Source: Vesta saturnalis (Eukaryota > Arthropoda > Insecta > Coleoptera > Lampyridae). Taken from it: DNA of 64,000 nt. The translations under genes and the position numbers were made by a program. The DNA lies in assembly GCA_036346205.1 (NCBI GenBank), contig JARFJB010001987.1, forward strand, positions 3,761,501 through 3,825,500, in the 5' to 3' direction. How positions within the stretch are numbered: position 1 is the stretch's first letter; each line of letters starts with the position of its first letter. The notes beneath the pieces were generated by a model. That model worked only from the letters and a program-made list of their open reading frames with translations. It had not been told where the DNA came from and did no database searches. Of this stretch, positions 21,545-34,425 are shown piece by piece.

Positions 21545-23410
21545 GGTTTCAGTTCCTCCTTAAAGTCAAGGAAGTCAAGCTCACAACTTCATTACGAATT
21601 TCAGCCATTTACCGTCCTCTGAGACACAAATTGACTCACCAAATGTTGCTACCATTTTTTGGCACACTAGGCCAAACATTTGTAGCAGACGTAGACTTTA
21701 ATGCTAAGCACACCCATTGGGGATCCCGCTTGACAACAACAAAGGGCAGAGTATTTCTTAAACTTATTACCGACAATAATTATAATTTTCTATCCACTGG
21801 GAGCCCTACCTATTAGACATCTGATCCAGGTAAAGGTTTCAGATCTTATGGACTTTTTAATCGCCAAAGTACTTTACGCAAATTACGTTCGTGTTACATC
21901 AAACTACCATCTTCATCATAGCCACAATTAGCACAAGCATTATCTGCAAAACACCCAGCCCATGGATCAGTAACAGGAAGACCGATTGGGATACTTTCAA
22001 AATTTACATCGAACACTTTGATAGTAATTTAAGCCTAAAAACCACACACAACTGAGGATATGCTACAAACCATTTCATTAGTACGCTACAGGATGCGGGC
22101 TGGACTGCTACATCCAACAAACAAACATTAAAATTCATAGTCCCAATATTCCTAAAGAAATAATAAAAATCGTAAAGAAAAAAGGAAAATCAAGGGCACA
22201 ACGGCATCGCACACATAGTGTTGAGTATAAGAGGAAGTTCAATCAACTCAATAATAAACTTCGAAACAAATTACAAGCTGTTCGCCACGAGAAATTTCAA
22301 ACGTACTTGAAATCACTAATTATCATCAATAATGCATTAAAAACCAAAAACCCATACTCCTCCAATGATTAAGGAACTTCATCGTTACGACGTGACAAAG
22401 AAAAGGCAGAAGTATTTGCACGTTACTTGGTGGTGTTTTCCAACCGAATTATGACGAAATTGATGAAGAAGTTGGAGAAGAACTACAATCTCCAGTCGAG
22501 CTGTCATCACCAATACGTAAAATGCGCCCTCAAGGAATTGCACAAGAGATAAAATTGCTAAAAAACAAAAAGGATCCAGGCCACAACCTTACAACGTCGT
22601 GTACTCAAACAGTTACCTGACCACGGAATTCGTTTCCTACAAATCCTCTTTAACATAATCCTCAGTCTTACTCACTGGCCGTTGCAATTAAAACTTGCGC
22701 AGGTAATCCTTATCCCTAAACCTGGCAAACCTTCCAATGAAATCAATGGTGTCAAAGTTGCTTGAAGAACTAATCTTACGACGTATTAATGTGCTGGAGG
22801 AGACATAGCTATCTAACCACCAATTTCGGTTTAGACAGTAGTACTTAACTGTTTAACAACTGTGTAACGAACGTAAGTCAAACTGCGTTGTAAACCAGAA
22901 ACTTCTGTACAGCTGTCTTTCTGGATGTACGACAGGCTTTTGACATAGCGTGGCATAGAGGATTACTTTTTAAAGTTAAGAAAACATTGCCCCACGAGTA
23001 TTACATACTTATACGATCATATCTTACTAACAAAACATTTCAAGTCAAGCCTGGTAAACAAGCATCCCAAAATAAAGATACCAATGTAAATGTACCCAGG
23101 ATAGTCTGCTAGGACCTCTATTATACCTCCCATACACCTATGACCTACCTACAACAGAACAAACGAAAGTGTGATAAAGACCCGGTAACAGCATCAGCTT
23201 CTTTACAGACACACTTACATAAGTGGATAATTGAGTGGAGAATCAAAGTTAATTCAAATTAAATCAACTCACATTACATATGCTACCAGACACCAAATTT
23301 TTCCACCTGTCACTCTCCATAATATACCCATTCCCCAGTCTTATAGCGGAATGGCTAAACTGGGAGTCCATCCACTCACGCCTAATAACAAGATACTATA
23401 AGCTCATAAA
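21545..23410 (+). pseudogene. Decayed Jockey-like LINE, copy A (endonuclease to reverse transcriptase)
   Basis: The endonuclease part reads ISAIYRPLRHKLTH and VDFNAKHTHWGSRLTTTKGR, a block characteristic of Jockey-type endonucleases, and the open frame ends at 21816. Downstream, pieces of the linker and reverse transcriptase appear in shifting frames, including GIRFLQILFN, LAQVILIPKPGKP and a trace of the ...AFD... region near 22930. Many stops break it and no C-terminal part is joined to it. Confidence 0.7.
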
Positions 23411-23593
23411 ATGTAACATAATTCTGATTGCTTATTAAATAAAAATTTAAAAAATTTTGTTTCAGGTTGCGCGTTGTCTGCTAACGCCAAATGCGAATCT
23501 TCGACATCTAATACACATTAAGCTATCTCAGTTTTACTCTGGGTATTGTAACGGCGGCAATTATGGCCTCAATAGAATTGTGATTAATGGAAA
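23411..23593. other. Spacer between LINE fragments
   Basis: Short AT-rich segment with no gene and no clear repeat boundary. Confidence 0.4.
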
Positions 23594-23960
23594 GTGTGGT
23601 TACGATGTGACAAAGAAGAGGTAGAAGCATTTGCACGTTACTTGGAAGATGCTTTCCAACCAAATTCTGACGAAATTGATGAGGAAGTTGGAGAGGAACT
23701 ACAATTTCTACTGCAACTGTCACCACCAATATGTAAAATAGACTCCCGAGAAATTGAACACGAGATAAAACTGCTAAAAAACGAAGAAGCTCCAAGCCAC
23801 GACCTTGTAACGGCCATTGAACTTAAACAGTTACCTGGCCACGGAATTCGTTTCCTACAAATCCTCTACAGCAGAGTCCTCAGTCTCATATGACACTGAA
23901 TCTCGTCTATCATTGCACGAGGAGGTTTTCCACAAGAAATTGTAGCTTTAGTATATTAAG
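23594..23960 (+). pseudogene. Jockey-like LINE fragment, copy B (pre-RT linker)
   Basis: Nearly the same text as 22390-22690 of copy A: AFARYLEDAFQPNSDEIDEE, IEHEIKLLKNEEAPS and LPGHGIRFLQILY. It is less decayed than copy A, as one frame stays open for 99 codons. The reverse transcriptase proper is missing. Confidence 0.75.
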
Positions 23961-23989
23961 ATCGCTTTTTAATTTCGCTAATTTAAGGG

Positions 23990-24105
23990 ATGTCTGTGTC
24001 ATCAAAATTTTCATGGGTTGACCACCTTTTATCAGTCAGCAAAACAGCTGCCTGCAAAATGGGCTTTCTATACAGATCAAAACAGTACTTCACGCCAAAA
24101 TAAAC
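23990..24105 (+). pseudogene. Jockey-like LINE fragment, start of the post-RT region
   Basis: Matches 25398-25510 base for base in many places (tgggttgacca, ccagcaaaac or tcagcaaaac, aacagtacttcacg). It is cut off exactly where the RTE-like 3' end begins. Confidence 0.7.
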
Positions 24106-24106
24106 C

Positions 24107-24424
24107 TACTTCATTACGTTGGTTTGGTCACATTGAGGGAATAAACAACCCAAGATTAGCGAAGCAAATATACGTGGGTGAGGTTAGAGGTAAGGTCGGT
24201 CTGGTAGGCCGAGTAAAACTAGGCTGAATTTAGTAGAATGTATGATAAAAGAAAGAAAGGTAAGGAGTTTTAAAAATAAAAGGATATGTCATTTTGCGGA
24301 CGCCAGGGAGGTATGCAGATATAAAAAAGCATGGAGAAAGATTGTGAAGGAAAAATAAATAAGAGGCAGGGATTGTTTTGCCTACCCCGCAAGGGAATCG
24401 CATGAAGTTTATGCTATGTTATGT
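24107..24424 (+). pseudogene. 3' end of an RTE-like LINE, second copy
   Basis: Shares with 34160-34470 the text ggtttggtcacattgag, gcatggagaaagattgtga, aaataaataagaggcaggga and cctaccccgcaagggaat. It encodes the C-terminal LRWFGHIEG...AWRKIVKEK tail and the start of the 3' UTR, and is 5' truncated, as usual for LINE copies. Confidence 0.8.
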
Positions 24425-25309
24425 GTTATCTTCCAAACCTTCTGGTTTACATGAAAGTACACGTAGTCGCTCACTATAAGACGCTCACTATAAGACAAGG
24501 AACTTGGAGAAATTCAAGGAGGGTTTAGATTATCTAAGAGAAACGTCCTAAAAGTTCCTTGCCTTACAGTGAGGTACTATGCGTACCCTAAATAATTTTA
24601 GCGGTTTTTTAAATCCTTTTTGTTCGTTTTAGCTTTGTACAAAACACACAGGAGGTAAACAGCTACAAGATTTGGAATATACGGCCAATATTAAATAAAT
24701 GTACAAAAACGTACTTATAAAACTACCCATGTGCCTCTCTTGATGTATCTATTGGTAAATTAAATGGTTGAAACGGTGGATTGTTCCCTTCCTTTCCACG
24801 CATTCCGAAATAATCTAAAATTTTCTTTTTTTTTCTTAGCAGGATTGTAGTTCTAGTCGCTATCACTTCCAGGAAACAGTTCTGTGTTTGAATTTTGAGA
24901 AATCTAAAATTTAAAAGTGCGTCTACTATTGCTTTCGAACAGCAAGATACCTGTCTTGGATCCTCTACAACTTTTTTATTTCTACTTCGATGAAATTTGG
25001 TACACAATTTCCGGCGTTATCTATTGGTGCTCTCGATTTTTTTGGTCCATTAACACTTTCTGTGGGGAATGATTTTCAGGTAATCTTTCGCTTGGTGGGG
25101 ATATATTTTTTTGCTAATATTTTAAGTGTCACAAATTCATGCTCTAATAAGTCTAATAATTTGTAAATTACCTATTTCAGGTCTTTCAGAAGTCAGTGGC
25201 GTGCACTGATAGGTTCTAAAATGAAATCAAAATCTATTAGAATATGAATGATCATCTTTTAATTGAAATAAAACTGCTATCTAAAATAAGTTAATGGATT
25301 CTATCAGTA
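24425..25309. other. Spacer with a short inverted repeat, no recognised gene
   Basis: Near 24475-24572 the text cactataagacaaggaactt faces aagttccttgccttacagtg across about 60 bases, forming an imperfect stem. A minus-strand frame at 24723-25007 (94 codons) shows no motif I know. Confidence 0.4.
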
Positions 25310-25316
25310 TTACCTT

Positions 25317-25920
25317 GTGTCCGCCAAGAAAGACCGATCATTTACTGCTGCAAATATGAATGGTTTAGATCTCAAGTTTTCAAACCCTATTTCACAGTTA
25401 CGGATGTCCGTATCATCGAACCTTTTATGGGTTGACCACGTTTTGTCAGCCAGCAAAACATCCGCCCGTAAACTGGGAGTCATATACAGATCTAAACAGT
25501 ACTTCACGTCGCAACAACTCCTACTGTGTAAGGCTCAAACTCGACCTCATTTGGAATACAATTCCCACGTCTGGGTCAGTGCTCCCCAATACGCTCTTGA
25601 TATGGTAAACCGCATCCAAAAAAAGAGCTGTAAGGCTTATAAATGACCCGTCTCTGACTTCTGAACTACAGTCCCTAGAGCACAGAAGAATAGTTTCTGT
25701 TCGTTCCTTGTTCTACATTTTTCCACACGGAGACCAAATTTTGGAATGCGCTACCCAATTCCTGCTTTCCTCTAAACTTTGACCTAAGAAAATTTAAGGT
25801 ATTCGTACATAAACATTTCTCGACAGCCTAACAATATCCCTAAATCATCCCAGTGTTTCTCAGTACTTTAGCATATTAGGCAAATCTTAGCCTGTTCAGG
25901 AATACTATGAATAAAAAAAA
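25317..25920 (+). pseudogene. Jockey-like LINE fragment, C-terminal end and poly(A)-like tail
   Basis: Frame 25317-25646 reads SNLLWVDHVLSASKTSARKL, LCKAQTRPHLEYNSHVW and MVNRIQKKSCKAY, the region after the polymerase domain in Jockey elements. It continues in other frames with a TTVPRAQK(N)S block. The copy ends in aataaaaaaaaa at about 25911-25920, right where the tandem repeat begins. Confidence 0.75.
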
Positions 25921-25924
25921 AGTG

Positions 25925-26770
25925 GTTAGATTACCAAGAATTCGACATTCAAGAGGTCAACAACATTTTTAAATTTTTAAGAATTGTAATAACCCTAGAG
26001 GTCAATGAACTTATGTCTTCGAAAAGTCAGTACACTGTGGGGTTTCTAAAAACTGACTCTACTATTAAATTTCGATGAATTGTAATGTGAAACGCCTAGA
26101 AGTCAATGACCTACTCTGAAATTTCCTAGAACTGGTTCTATTTTTACGTTTCTAAGAATTGTAATATGATAACCCCTAGAGATCAATAAACTATGGTTCT
26201 GCATTTAGAATTTATTCTTCTTATCGTTGACCCACTTTTAAAAGTCAATGAGCTGAGATTTTCAAGAAATTGTTCTACTTTCGATTTCTAAGAATTGTAA
26301 TAATTCCCCTATAGGTCAATAAACTGTGACCTTGAAAAAGTCAATGAACTTTGGTTCTATTCTTAGAGTTCATGTCTCTTATCCTTGACCCACTGTTAAA
26401 GATCAATAAACTTTAAGGTTTTTAAGAAATTGTTCAATTTTTAGATTTCTAAGAACCCTAGACGTCAATGAACTTTGGTCTTGGAAAAGTCAGAAAAACT
26501 CTGATTCTAAATTTAGATTTCTAAGCATTGTATTATGAGCCGCCTATAGGTCAATGAACTTTGACCTTACAGGATAATGAGCTTTGGACTCCGAATAAAC
26601 TTTCACCTTCAAAAGATCAATGAACTTAAAAGGAGATTGACAATGGCAATAACGCTAAATCTGGCAAGAACGCATAACCTTGAGACAATGAAATCCCTAG
26701 AGGGCAAGGTAGATTAGTGAACATTGATTCTACATTTAGTTTTCTAAGCATTGTAATATGACACGTTTTT
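25925..26770. repeat. Degenerate tandem repeat built on 'ggtcaatgaactttgacctt' modules, block 1
   Basis: Modules recur in a loose order: aagaattgtaatatga, cctagaggtcaatgaac, gaaaaagtcaatgaact and ttggttctattttta. Spacing between aattgtaat copies varies (about 77 to 137 bases or more), so the units have been rearranged. The block stops at gtaatatgacacg (26770). Confidence 0.75.
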
Positions 26771-29285
26771 ACACGCCCAAACCGTACTAGGTGTCGTGTA
26801 GGCTTACCGAAGTAAGCGGGTTGCCAAGCCAGTTACTATGGAAAAGGGCAGGATCGATATAAGGAGTAAAATGATTGAAAAGGTAGTTTCACACACCTTC
26901 CACTTACCATAAATATACAACTCACAATGCTCAGTCCAGGAAAAATTGTCTCTATGCGCGACCACAATCTTAAATTTTCCTAAAATAAATAGTCTTAGGC
27001 GAGATGTTAAATTAATACTGTATGACTGTGGAAGACAGAATTTAAGCCTACTTAGTAAAACCATTCATCACACAAAGTCAATCACACTTCAAAAGTAATT
27101 TATGCAAAAACTTAAGTAAATTTTGAAATAGAAGGGTGGTCGTAGACGTATTGAACACACCCCGTACATATGAAAATTCCAAATCATAAAACGTTAGTTT
27201 GAATACTTTTTAAGTATCCCTTGTATACATATAAATTTCTAACTGTTATAAAACTCTGAATTAAATTAACAATACCCAATTTAGAAAAAAATCAAAATAA
27301 AAAAAAGACCGTTTTAATAATTTTTATCTCAACAAAAGCATTCGTTTGTTTCTGAAAATTTAAAATAAAGCGATCATTGCTTTCGTCATAAATAATATCT
27401 TCATATTTTGTTAATACTTTATCTTTAAAAATCGTATTTAGACATTCATCAATAGGTTTAAATTTTAATACTTTAAATCTGTAATTTACACTTAATAAAA
27501 AATAATACTCTGTTAGTAGCATTCCGTATTTGATTGACTGTAGAATATATCAAAATAAAAATAAAATTTTGTAATCGATCTGGCTCATTACGCAATTTCA
27601 AATCGATCATTAAACTCAAAAATATTCAAAGATTAATTTAAATTATAAAAATATCTAACCCGTTAGGTAAATTTACACAGGTTAATGCTAAAATTTTATC
27701 TCAGCTAACACAAATAAACAACAAAAGTAAATTAAATATTGGATATATAATGACCAATTTTCAAACGTAAATGTGTACAAATACGTGGCTTAAAGAAAAC
27801 ACCACGAAAATCAGTGCTTATAGACTAAACAATCCCTCAAATTCTTACATACTAAACACATCAAAATAATTCGATTACCCTTGTTTTTAAAATGCACAGT
27901 AATTAACGCAACAAGCAAAAATGAAGCTAAAAGATAATCGTACGTGTATCTGTTAAACAAAATCCAAAACTAGTTCTTACAATTTGTGTCAATTAATCCT
28001 TTACCCGTGGTGTAGTGAAGTCCATATGGTCTGCTTCAGTAATTCCTTTTAAATTTGCAAACACACTTGACACACAAAACACACGTATCGATTAATGCAT
28101 TCGGATGTACATTCGCGAACAGTTCGTCGTTTAGTCGCGTATTTTACATGGGCTCTTTGCTTTACTTTAAGACTTGCCCTTCACATAAACGTTTAACACA
28201 ATACAGAATGTTTATTTCCACTTTTATAATGGAATTTTTATTTGCTTTGTACAATTGATGCTTATTCTACTAACGATTGTACAGATGTACTTCATTCAAT
28301 GTCAATGATGATCACCAATGTCTTAACTATCAACAAAATGTTTGCTGTATTATTTTCAAATCTGCTTTCGCACTTTTTAAATTTCTTGAAGAAAATCACT
28401 ATCCTTTTGTTCAATTCACAATTGAACTATTATCCCCTTTAGGGCTACAGCAGTCGCTGATCTATGCGTGCTGCTGAAAGTACAATTTTCACAAATAAAA
28501 AACCACACTGACTATTATAAGTCCCTTCAAAAACCACGCGCGCGCTATGTTTACTTAAGCTATCGCTGAACTATTCGGAACTAACTCTCCCTTCAATTGG
28601 GCTCTTTTATACCTTCTGCCCGCCATATTACCAAAATGTCGCAATATATTCGCGCCAACATTAAAATTCACCTGTCATAAACGGGATCTCACGAGTTTCC
28701 TTGCCGCGTCGAATCCTGAAAGTGGAACAAGACGCAAACGATGCGAAATAAACGTAGCCATCTTGAATTTACTTTTAAATTGACTTACAACGCTTCGCTC
28801 TGTACATTATTCAGACCATAACTCAATTTTTTATGAAAATTTTACGTGGGCGATCTCTATTCCCGCACAATTCAACAACCTCTGTCACATTCTAACAACT
28901 TAATTCTTGGACATGCATTAAATCCTCCCTTATTGCACAATATTACAAAACTTCTACAAACAAAATATACATACATATTTACTCTACAACCATTTATTTA
29001 ATCCAAATTCTTTTATACACAGTATCAAAGCACCAGTAGTCCCTTACCAGTGCCGCCCCAGTAACAATTTACCAAAAACATTATGTTTCAAGCAAATTTA
29101 GTACTTTCAACATAAAGATCTTTCCACAACATTCAAATATTCTTTCATGTGACAATGTTTCATTAAACTCCAGTGGCGTATCGTTTACACAAATTTACAT
29201 TCTACGTACAAACTTACTAACTTTATATTCAAAATACGTTCCATACGTTATCCAAATACTGCATATATATGGTGCGTCAAAATAA
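26771..29285. mobile_element. Unclassified ~2.5 kb insertion splitting the tandem repeat
   Basis: On the left the repeat text breaks off after gtaatatgacacg; on the right it resumes with gtctagaggtgaatgaact near 29291. The sequence between has a different composition and no module of the repeat. It contains a TATA-type promoter on the minus strand and, at 29041-29066, ccagtgccgccccagtaaca. Read on the minus strand this begins TGTTACTGGGGCGGCACTGG and recalls the start of some gypsy-type LTRs. No reverse transcriptase frame is present, so a solo LTR or decayed element is possible. Small open frames (26804-27064, 27292-27522, minus) are unrecognised. Confidence 0.35.
28579..28611 (-). promoter_or_regulatory. 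TATA box with downstream initiator-like site, minus strand
   Basis: Minus-strand TATAAAAG at 28611-28604 is followed after about 25 bases by gagttagttcc (around 28584), a plausible start site. The surrounding 150 bases are more GC-rich than the neighbourhood. No coding frame downstream is recognised. Confidence 0.35.
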
Positions 29286-29516
29286 CCTTACGTCTAGAGG
29301 TGAATGAACTTTAACCTTGAAGGGGTCGATTAACTTTACACTAGAAAATGTCAGTGAACTTTGATTCTACCTTTAGATTTCCAAGAATTGTAATATAACA
29401 CGCGTAGAAGCCAATCAATTTCAACCTTAAAAAAGGCAATGAACTTCGGACTCTCCCGTTTTTACGAACTTATTCTATCTTCAGAAGAACTGTAATATGA
29501 TACCCTAGATATCAAT
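29286..29516. repeat. Degenerate tandem repeat, block 2, ending in the LINE target duplication
   Basis: Same modules as block 1 (gaactttgattctaccttta, aagaattgtaatataacacg). Its last 11 bases, tagatatcaat (29506-29516), are repeated at 34492-34502. Confidence 0.75.
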
Positions 29517-29599
29517 TCTTGTGGTCGTCAAAGCGATAGGACGTGTTTGTGATGGCTCCAGCTTCTACCTTGGATTAGTGTAGCAAGTCCGGATTAAAA

Positions 29600-31080
29600 T
29601 GACAATTTCTAAATCAATAGAGTTACTGTACGGTACGGGTGAGTTTTTGAACATATTTTAAACTCAGCGGTTTTAATATTAATAATGGACAAAGACAATA
29701 ATCTAACCAGTAGAATTTTGTAACATGCACAAAAAAAAGCCCGTAAATAACATTTGGGATGAATTTCTACGAAAAAATTACGGCTGTTTTAAACCCATAC
29801 CAGATGTGATTGTTAGAACTCGTAGAATTATAGAGTGAGCTTAAAGCGCAAATACCGCCCCTTTGTCTTGAACTCAAACAAGTAAACATTTTTGCAATGA
29901 CAATCAATTTTAGAGAACTAATAAAATAACTTAATTTTAACTGGATCGAATCCGCATTCCAAAGCAAAAAAAAAAGCAAATAAATAAACAAATAAACAAA
30001 TAACTAGCTCTAATTTGTAATCGAAATTCTGAATGAAATACGGTTTCTTTTCTCTAATAAATAAAACGCATTTTAGTAGTTAAAAGAGAAAAAGGTCAAG
30101 TCGTTAGGGGAAACCCGGGCGTTTCTAAAAAATTTTAACAATTGAAGTGTAAATACATCTTAAATCCGACAGTAAATGAATTAAGTCAATAAATAAAGCA
30201 ATTCAGTTTTTAGTAGCAAATTAAACATACTAAATTGAATAGATCCTCACAGTTTTAATTTAAATAATTAGTATCCGTCAGTTCTTTACAATATTCATTT
30301 TATAAATAAGAAATGTAGCTATTTAAGGAAAATTTAGTTTTACTAAAAGTCCACAGTATCGATTGAAGTACAATACCTTCATTAATTCTCAAATAATAAA
30401 ACAAGAAACCAGGTAAAGGCAAAGGGAAAGCAGGTTACTAGCAATTGTAAATTGAAGATTTTAATAATAAAAATTTAAAATAGTAAATAGCATATTATAT
30501 GAATCGAGTAAATTAAATAGAGCTGCATAGTTTCAAGTTAAATAATTAACATACTTCACTTCCTTTTCAATATTCGTTTAATAAATAAGAAATTTAAAGA
30601 AGTTTTACTCTAAAAGTTTACTTTTTTCGAATGAATTCAAATACCTTTTATTTTCGAAACAATAAAACAAGAAATCGGGTAAATTGTAAATTTTTTTATA
30701 ATGAAAATTTAAACATAAAAGATTATCGTACTTTTTAAGTTAAATAATAAGCTTTATTTCGGTGTTTTCAGGTAAATACATATTAATACATGTTAAATGA
30801 CAACTTCTAAATCAATCAAATAAGGGTAAGCGTTTGAACAGGTTTTTATACCCAGCGGTTTGAATATTAATAATAAACAAAGATAATGATAATCTAACCA
30901 GTAAAAGGTTCTTTAGTTGAAATAGGCGCGAAATAACATTAAGGATTGCCAGTATTTACGAAAAATACGGCTCTATCAAACCCATGTAATTGTTAAAACT
31001 TTATCTTTAAAAAATTATAATTGAAATAACAATAACTCGAAAAGCTAAAAAAAAAAATAAATAGATAAATAATAATTGAA
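29600..31080. repeat. Repeated segments in the 5' region of the RTE-like LINE
   Basis: The text around 29603-29720 (ctaaatcaat, cagcggttttaatattaata, gataatctaaccagta) returns at 30800-30910, about 1.2 kb later, followed in both by a block ending in tacggct and aaacccat. Inside, ataataaaacaagaaa and its surroundings at about 30257-30420 return near 30530-30690. Such repeated 5' units are known to hold promoters in some LINEs; that role here is inferred. Confidence 0.6.
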
Positions 31081-31344
31081 TCATTTGGTCGCTAATGAAT
31101 ACTAGCAAGTCCGGTGAGGGGCGCAGAACCAGGAATCGCGTATAGAGCAGTATGGTTGAAACGCGTGGTGTGATTGAAGGGTAGGTAAGAAAAAAAGATG
31201 TACATGTGTATATGTACATTTTGAGATTCATACAGTAAGTATACGATGTATTATTTATATCTATTATGTCTTGGTAGTAGACAGATAACTGTCCGGTGGT
31301 AGGACGATACCGTTATTAGGGAATGCTACGATTAGGGGCACGAT

Positions 31345-34300
31345 TTGGCCAGTAACCGGTCTGCTTGCTATGGTATTACTCAAGAAAATAATACAATTGC
31401 CTCGGATCGACCTGACCACAAGGGACGATCAAGGTCGAAACAGACAAGCCTCTTTGCTGACGACTGTGCAAGGAATGAATGGCGAGTCGGTATGTGGAAT
31501 GTAAGAGGTATGCATGGTAAAGAATTTGAAAGTGCGAATGTAATGTACGAAAGACACCTTGATATTCTGTGTGTATCAAAGACAAAGCGCAAAGGAAGGG
31601 ATGCTGTGGAGATGGAGAATGGCAGCCTGGCACTATGGTCAGGAGTTGAGACGGAAGTGCATTGCGCAAAAGGAGTTGGGATGATCATAAGTGAAAGAGC
31701 GAAAAGATGTGTTAAACAGTACGAATTGGTATTTCCCCGGGTAATATGGATTAGAATGAAAGTGGAGTTTCGAAGAATTTTTCTTATTGCATGCTATGCA
31801 CCGGTGAATGGAGAAAGAGACCAGGGGCGTGAGAACTTCTGGAATGAAGTACTATAGAACGTGTTGAACATATATAAGCCAAACGAAAAAGTGATTATAA
31901 TGGGTGATATGAACGGATGGGTGGTTGTACAGAGAGAACATAGTGAACGCGTTCTAGGAAAGTTCGGAGACCAAAGAGTCAATGAGATCGGTGAACACCT
32001 GCTGAACATCTGTGTGGAGAGAAGCCTGTTGGTATCCAATACGTGGTTTAAACATAAAAATGTGCATATGTATACATGGCAAAGAGGTGCATCTAAAAGT
32101 ATGATAGACTTGATAGTGTATGATGAACGGCTTAGAAACCTGGTGAAAGACACAAAAGTAATGCGCGGAGCGGAGGTTGGGTCGGACCACTTGTTGGTTG
32201 TATCAAGAGTGTGTTTATGGCAAAAGTGGGTCTGGAGAAGGAAAGAAAACGTAGTGCGAACGTCCAGAATTAGGGTTGACAAACTAGTGGATAATGGTGC
32301 GAGAATGAAATACGCAGATGCTGTGAGTAAAGAGTTGAATGTGATTGAAACAGTGTGGAACGAACAAATAAAAAACACTTACGTTGAAAGTACATGGATA
32401 AGCTTGAAAAACTCTGTTGTTAATTGTGCCGTGCGAATATGTGGAAGAGTGACTGTAGGTAGACAGTAAAAATGTGCTTGGTGGAATAAGTCGGTAAAAA
32501 AGGCAGTACGTAAGAAAAGAGATGCGTACAAGGCAATGATTGCTGCAAAAAATGAGACTGAGAAGAAGCGATTGTATGAGGTGTACAGATTAAGAAACAA
32601 AGAAGCGAAGGAGGCAGTGAGAATAAGTAAAGAGGAAGTGATGGCTGTGAAAGGAAAGAAAACGCAGAATGATTTTGAGGGAAACAAAAAACTCTTCTAG
32701 AAATAGTCAAAAATACAAAACGTGGCCCAAAACAGAACGCTGTAGGAGTGATGAATGCTAGAAATGAAATAGTATGGGACGATTGTGAAGTAAGGAAATG
32801 CTGGCAAGAATATTTCGGAAAGCTGTACAGTAGTAAGGAAAGTAAGACTGAAGGGTTAAATAAGGAGAATATAGAAGAAATGATGAAGGAAACTAAGAAG
32901 GATATTGGGATAAATGAGGAAGAGGAAACGGTAGGAAGGTTGAAAAACGGCAAGGGAGCAGGCGTAGATCAAATCACTGGTGAAATGCTCAAGTATGGTG
33001 GTGCAAATCTTATACGAAGGTTGTGTGAATTATTCAATGTATGCCTTATGTGTGGAAAAGTGCCGAGTGATTGGAAGAGCGCGATCATTGTACCATTGTA
33101 TAAGGGTAAGGGGAAAAAGAGTGGTTGTAAGAACTACAGAGGAATAAGCTTGCTCAGCGTGCCTGGTAAAGTATTTGGAAGAATACTGATTGATAGAGTA
33201 CAAGAAACTACGCAGACTAAGATGTGGGATGTGCAAGGTGGCTTCATGCGAGGGAAAGGATGTGTTGATCAGATGGTTGCTCTCCAGCAGGTGATCGAAA
33301 AGTGTTTAAAGGTAAAAAGGAAGTTGTACTGTGCGTTTGAAGATCTGGAGAAAGCATATGACAGAGTGAGTAGGGAGAAGCTGTGGGAAATATTAAATGA
33401 ATATGGTGTAAATAAAGGTCTAATAAATGGAATAAGGGCAGTATACAACGGTAGTCGGGCATGTGTTAGGGTGAGAGGAGGTATGAGTGAATACTTTAAT
33501 ATTGAGCTAGGAGTGCGACAAGGCTGTGTGATGTCACCGTGGTTGTTCAATGTATATATGGATAAATGTCTTAGACAAGCATGTACCGATGCAAATGGTG
33601 TAACGGTTGGTGACGTAAATGTACGACTTCTGGTGTTTGCAGATGACACAGTCTTATTAAGTGACAGTGCGGATGAGCTGCAAACCGCTCTGAGGAAGTT
33701 TGACGCAGTCTTCGAGAGCATGGACCTAAAGGTAAACGTGAACAAAACAAAGATTGTGGTGTTCAATCGGGAAGGTGGGAAGTAGAGTAAAGTATTTACT
33801 CTACAAGATGAAATTGTGGAGCAAGTGGACGAGCTGGTATATCTCGGTAGAATGTTTACTACAGATGGTACAATTGAGAGCGAGATTGGACGAAGGGTCA
33901 ATGCTGGAAGGAAATGAAATGAAATGAAAGCTTGAGCCTAGCTGCGAAACGAGCAATCTATAATAGCGTATTCGTCCCGTCAGTACTGTATGGAAGTGAG
34001 ACATGGGAATGTCAAAAAAGCACGAGAGGAAAATGAATGCCGTGGGTATGAGATTCGTGAGAAGCGCATGTAGTAAAACGAGAAGGGACAAGATAAAAAA
34101 TGATTGCATAATGACGGAGTGTGGTGAGTAAAAGACGATGATGGATAGATACAAAAGTTGTACATTACTTTGGTTTGGTCACATTGAGAGAATGAACAAC
34201 GCAAGATTAACGAAATAAATATATGTGGTTGAAGTTAGGGGAAAGGCCGGGCCTGGTAGGCCGCGTAAAACTTGGCTGAATGTAGTAGAATCTATGATAA

Positions 34301-34425
34301 AGGATAGAAAGATAAGGAGTTTTAAAAACAAAAGGGCATGTCAGAGACTATGTATGAATCTTGCGGAAGCTAGGGAGGTATGCGGAGATAGGAAAGCATG
34401 GAGAAAGATTGTGAATGAAAAATAA
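31345..34425 (+). pseudogene. Endonuclease-reverse transcriptase of the RTE-like LINE, frameshifted
   Basis: The endonuclease starts around 31480 with RVGMWNVRGMHGKEFE, then LDILCVSKTKRKG, IACYAPVNGE, IIMGDMNGWV and VGSDHLLVVS; a stop at 31855 splits it. After stops near 32467 and 32698 the reverse transcriptase follows (32748-33785): GVDQITGEMLKYGG, CKNYRGISLLSVPGKVFGRI, FEDLEKAYDRVSRE, GVRQGCVMSPWLFNVYMD and LVFADDTVLL. The C-terminal tail (34140-34425) reads LLWFGHIERMNNARLT and GRPRKTWLNVVES. Four or more disruptions, but each piece is long and well preserved, suggesting fairly recent decay. The protein would nick the target and copy its RNA. Confidence 0.85.

Noticed and set aside
26804..27064. 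86-codon minus-strand open frame as a membrane protein
   Set aside because: Hydrophobic by composition only; no start context, neighbours or motif.
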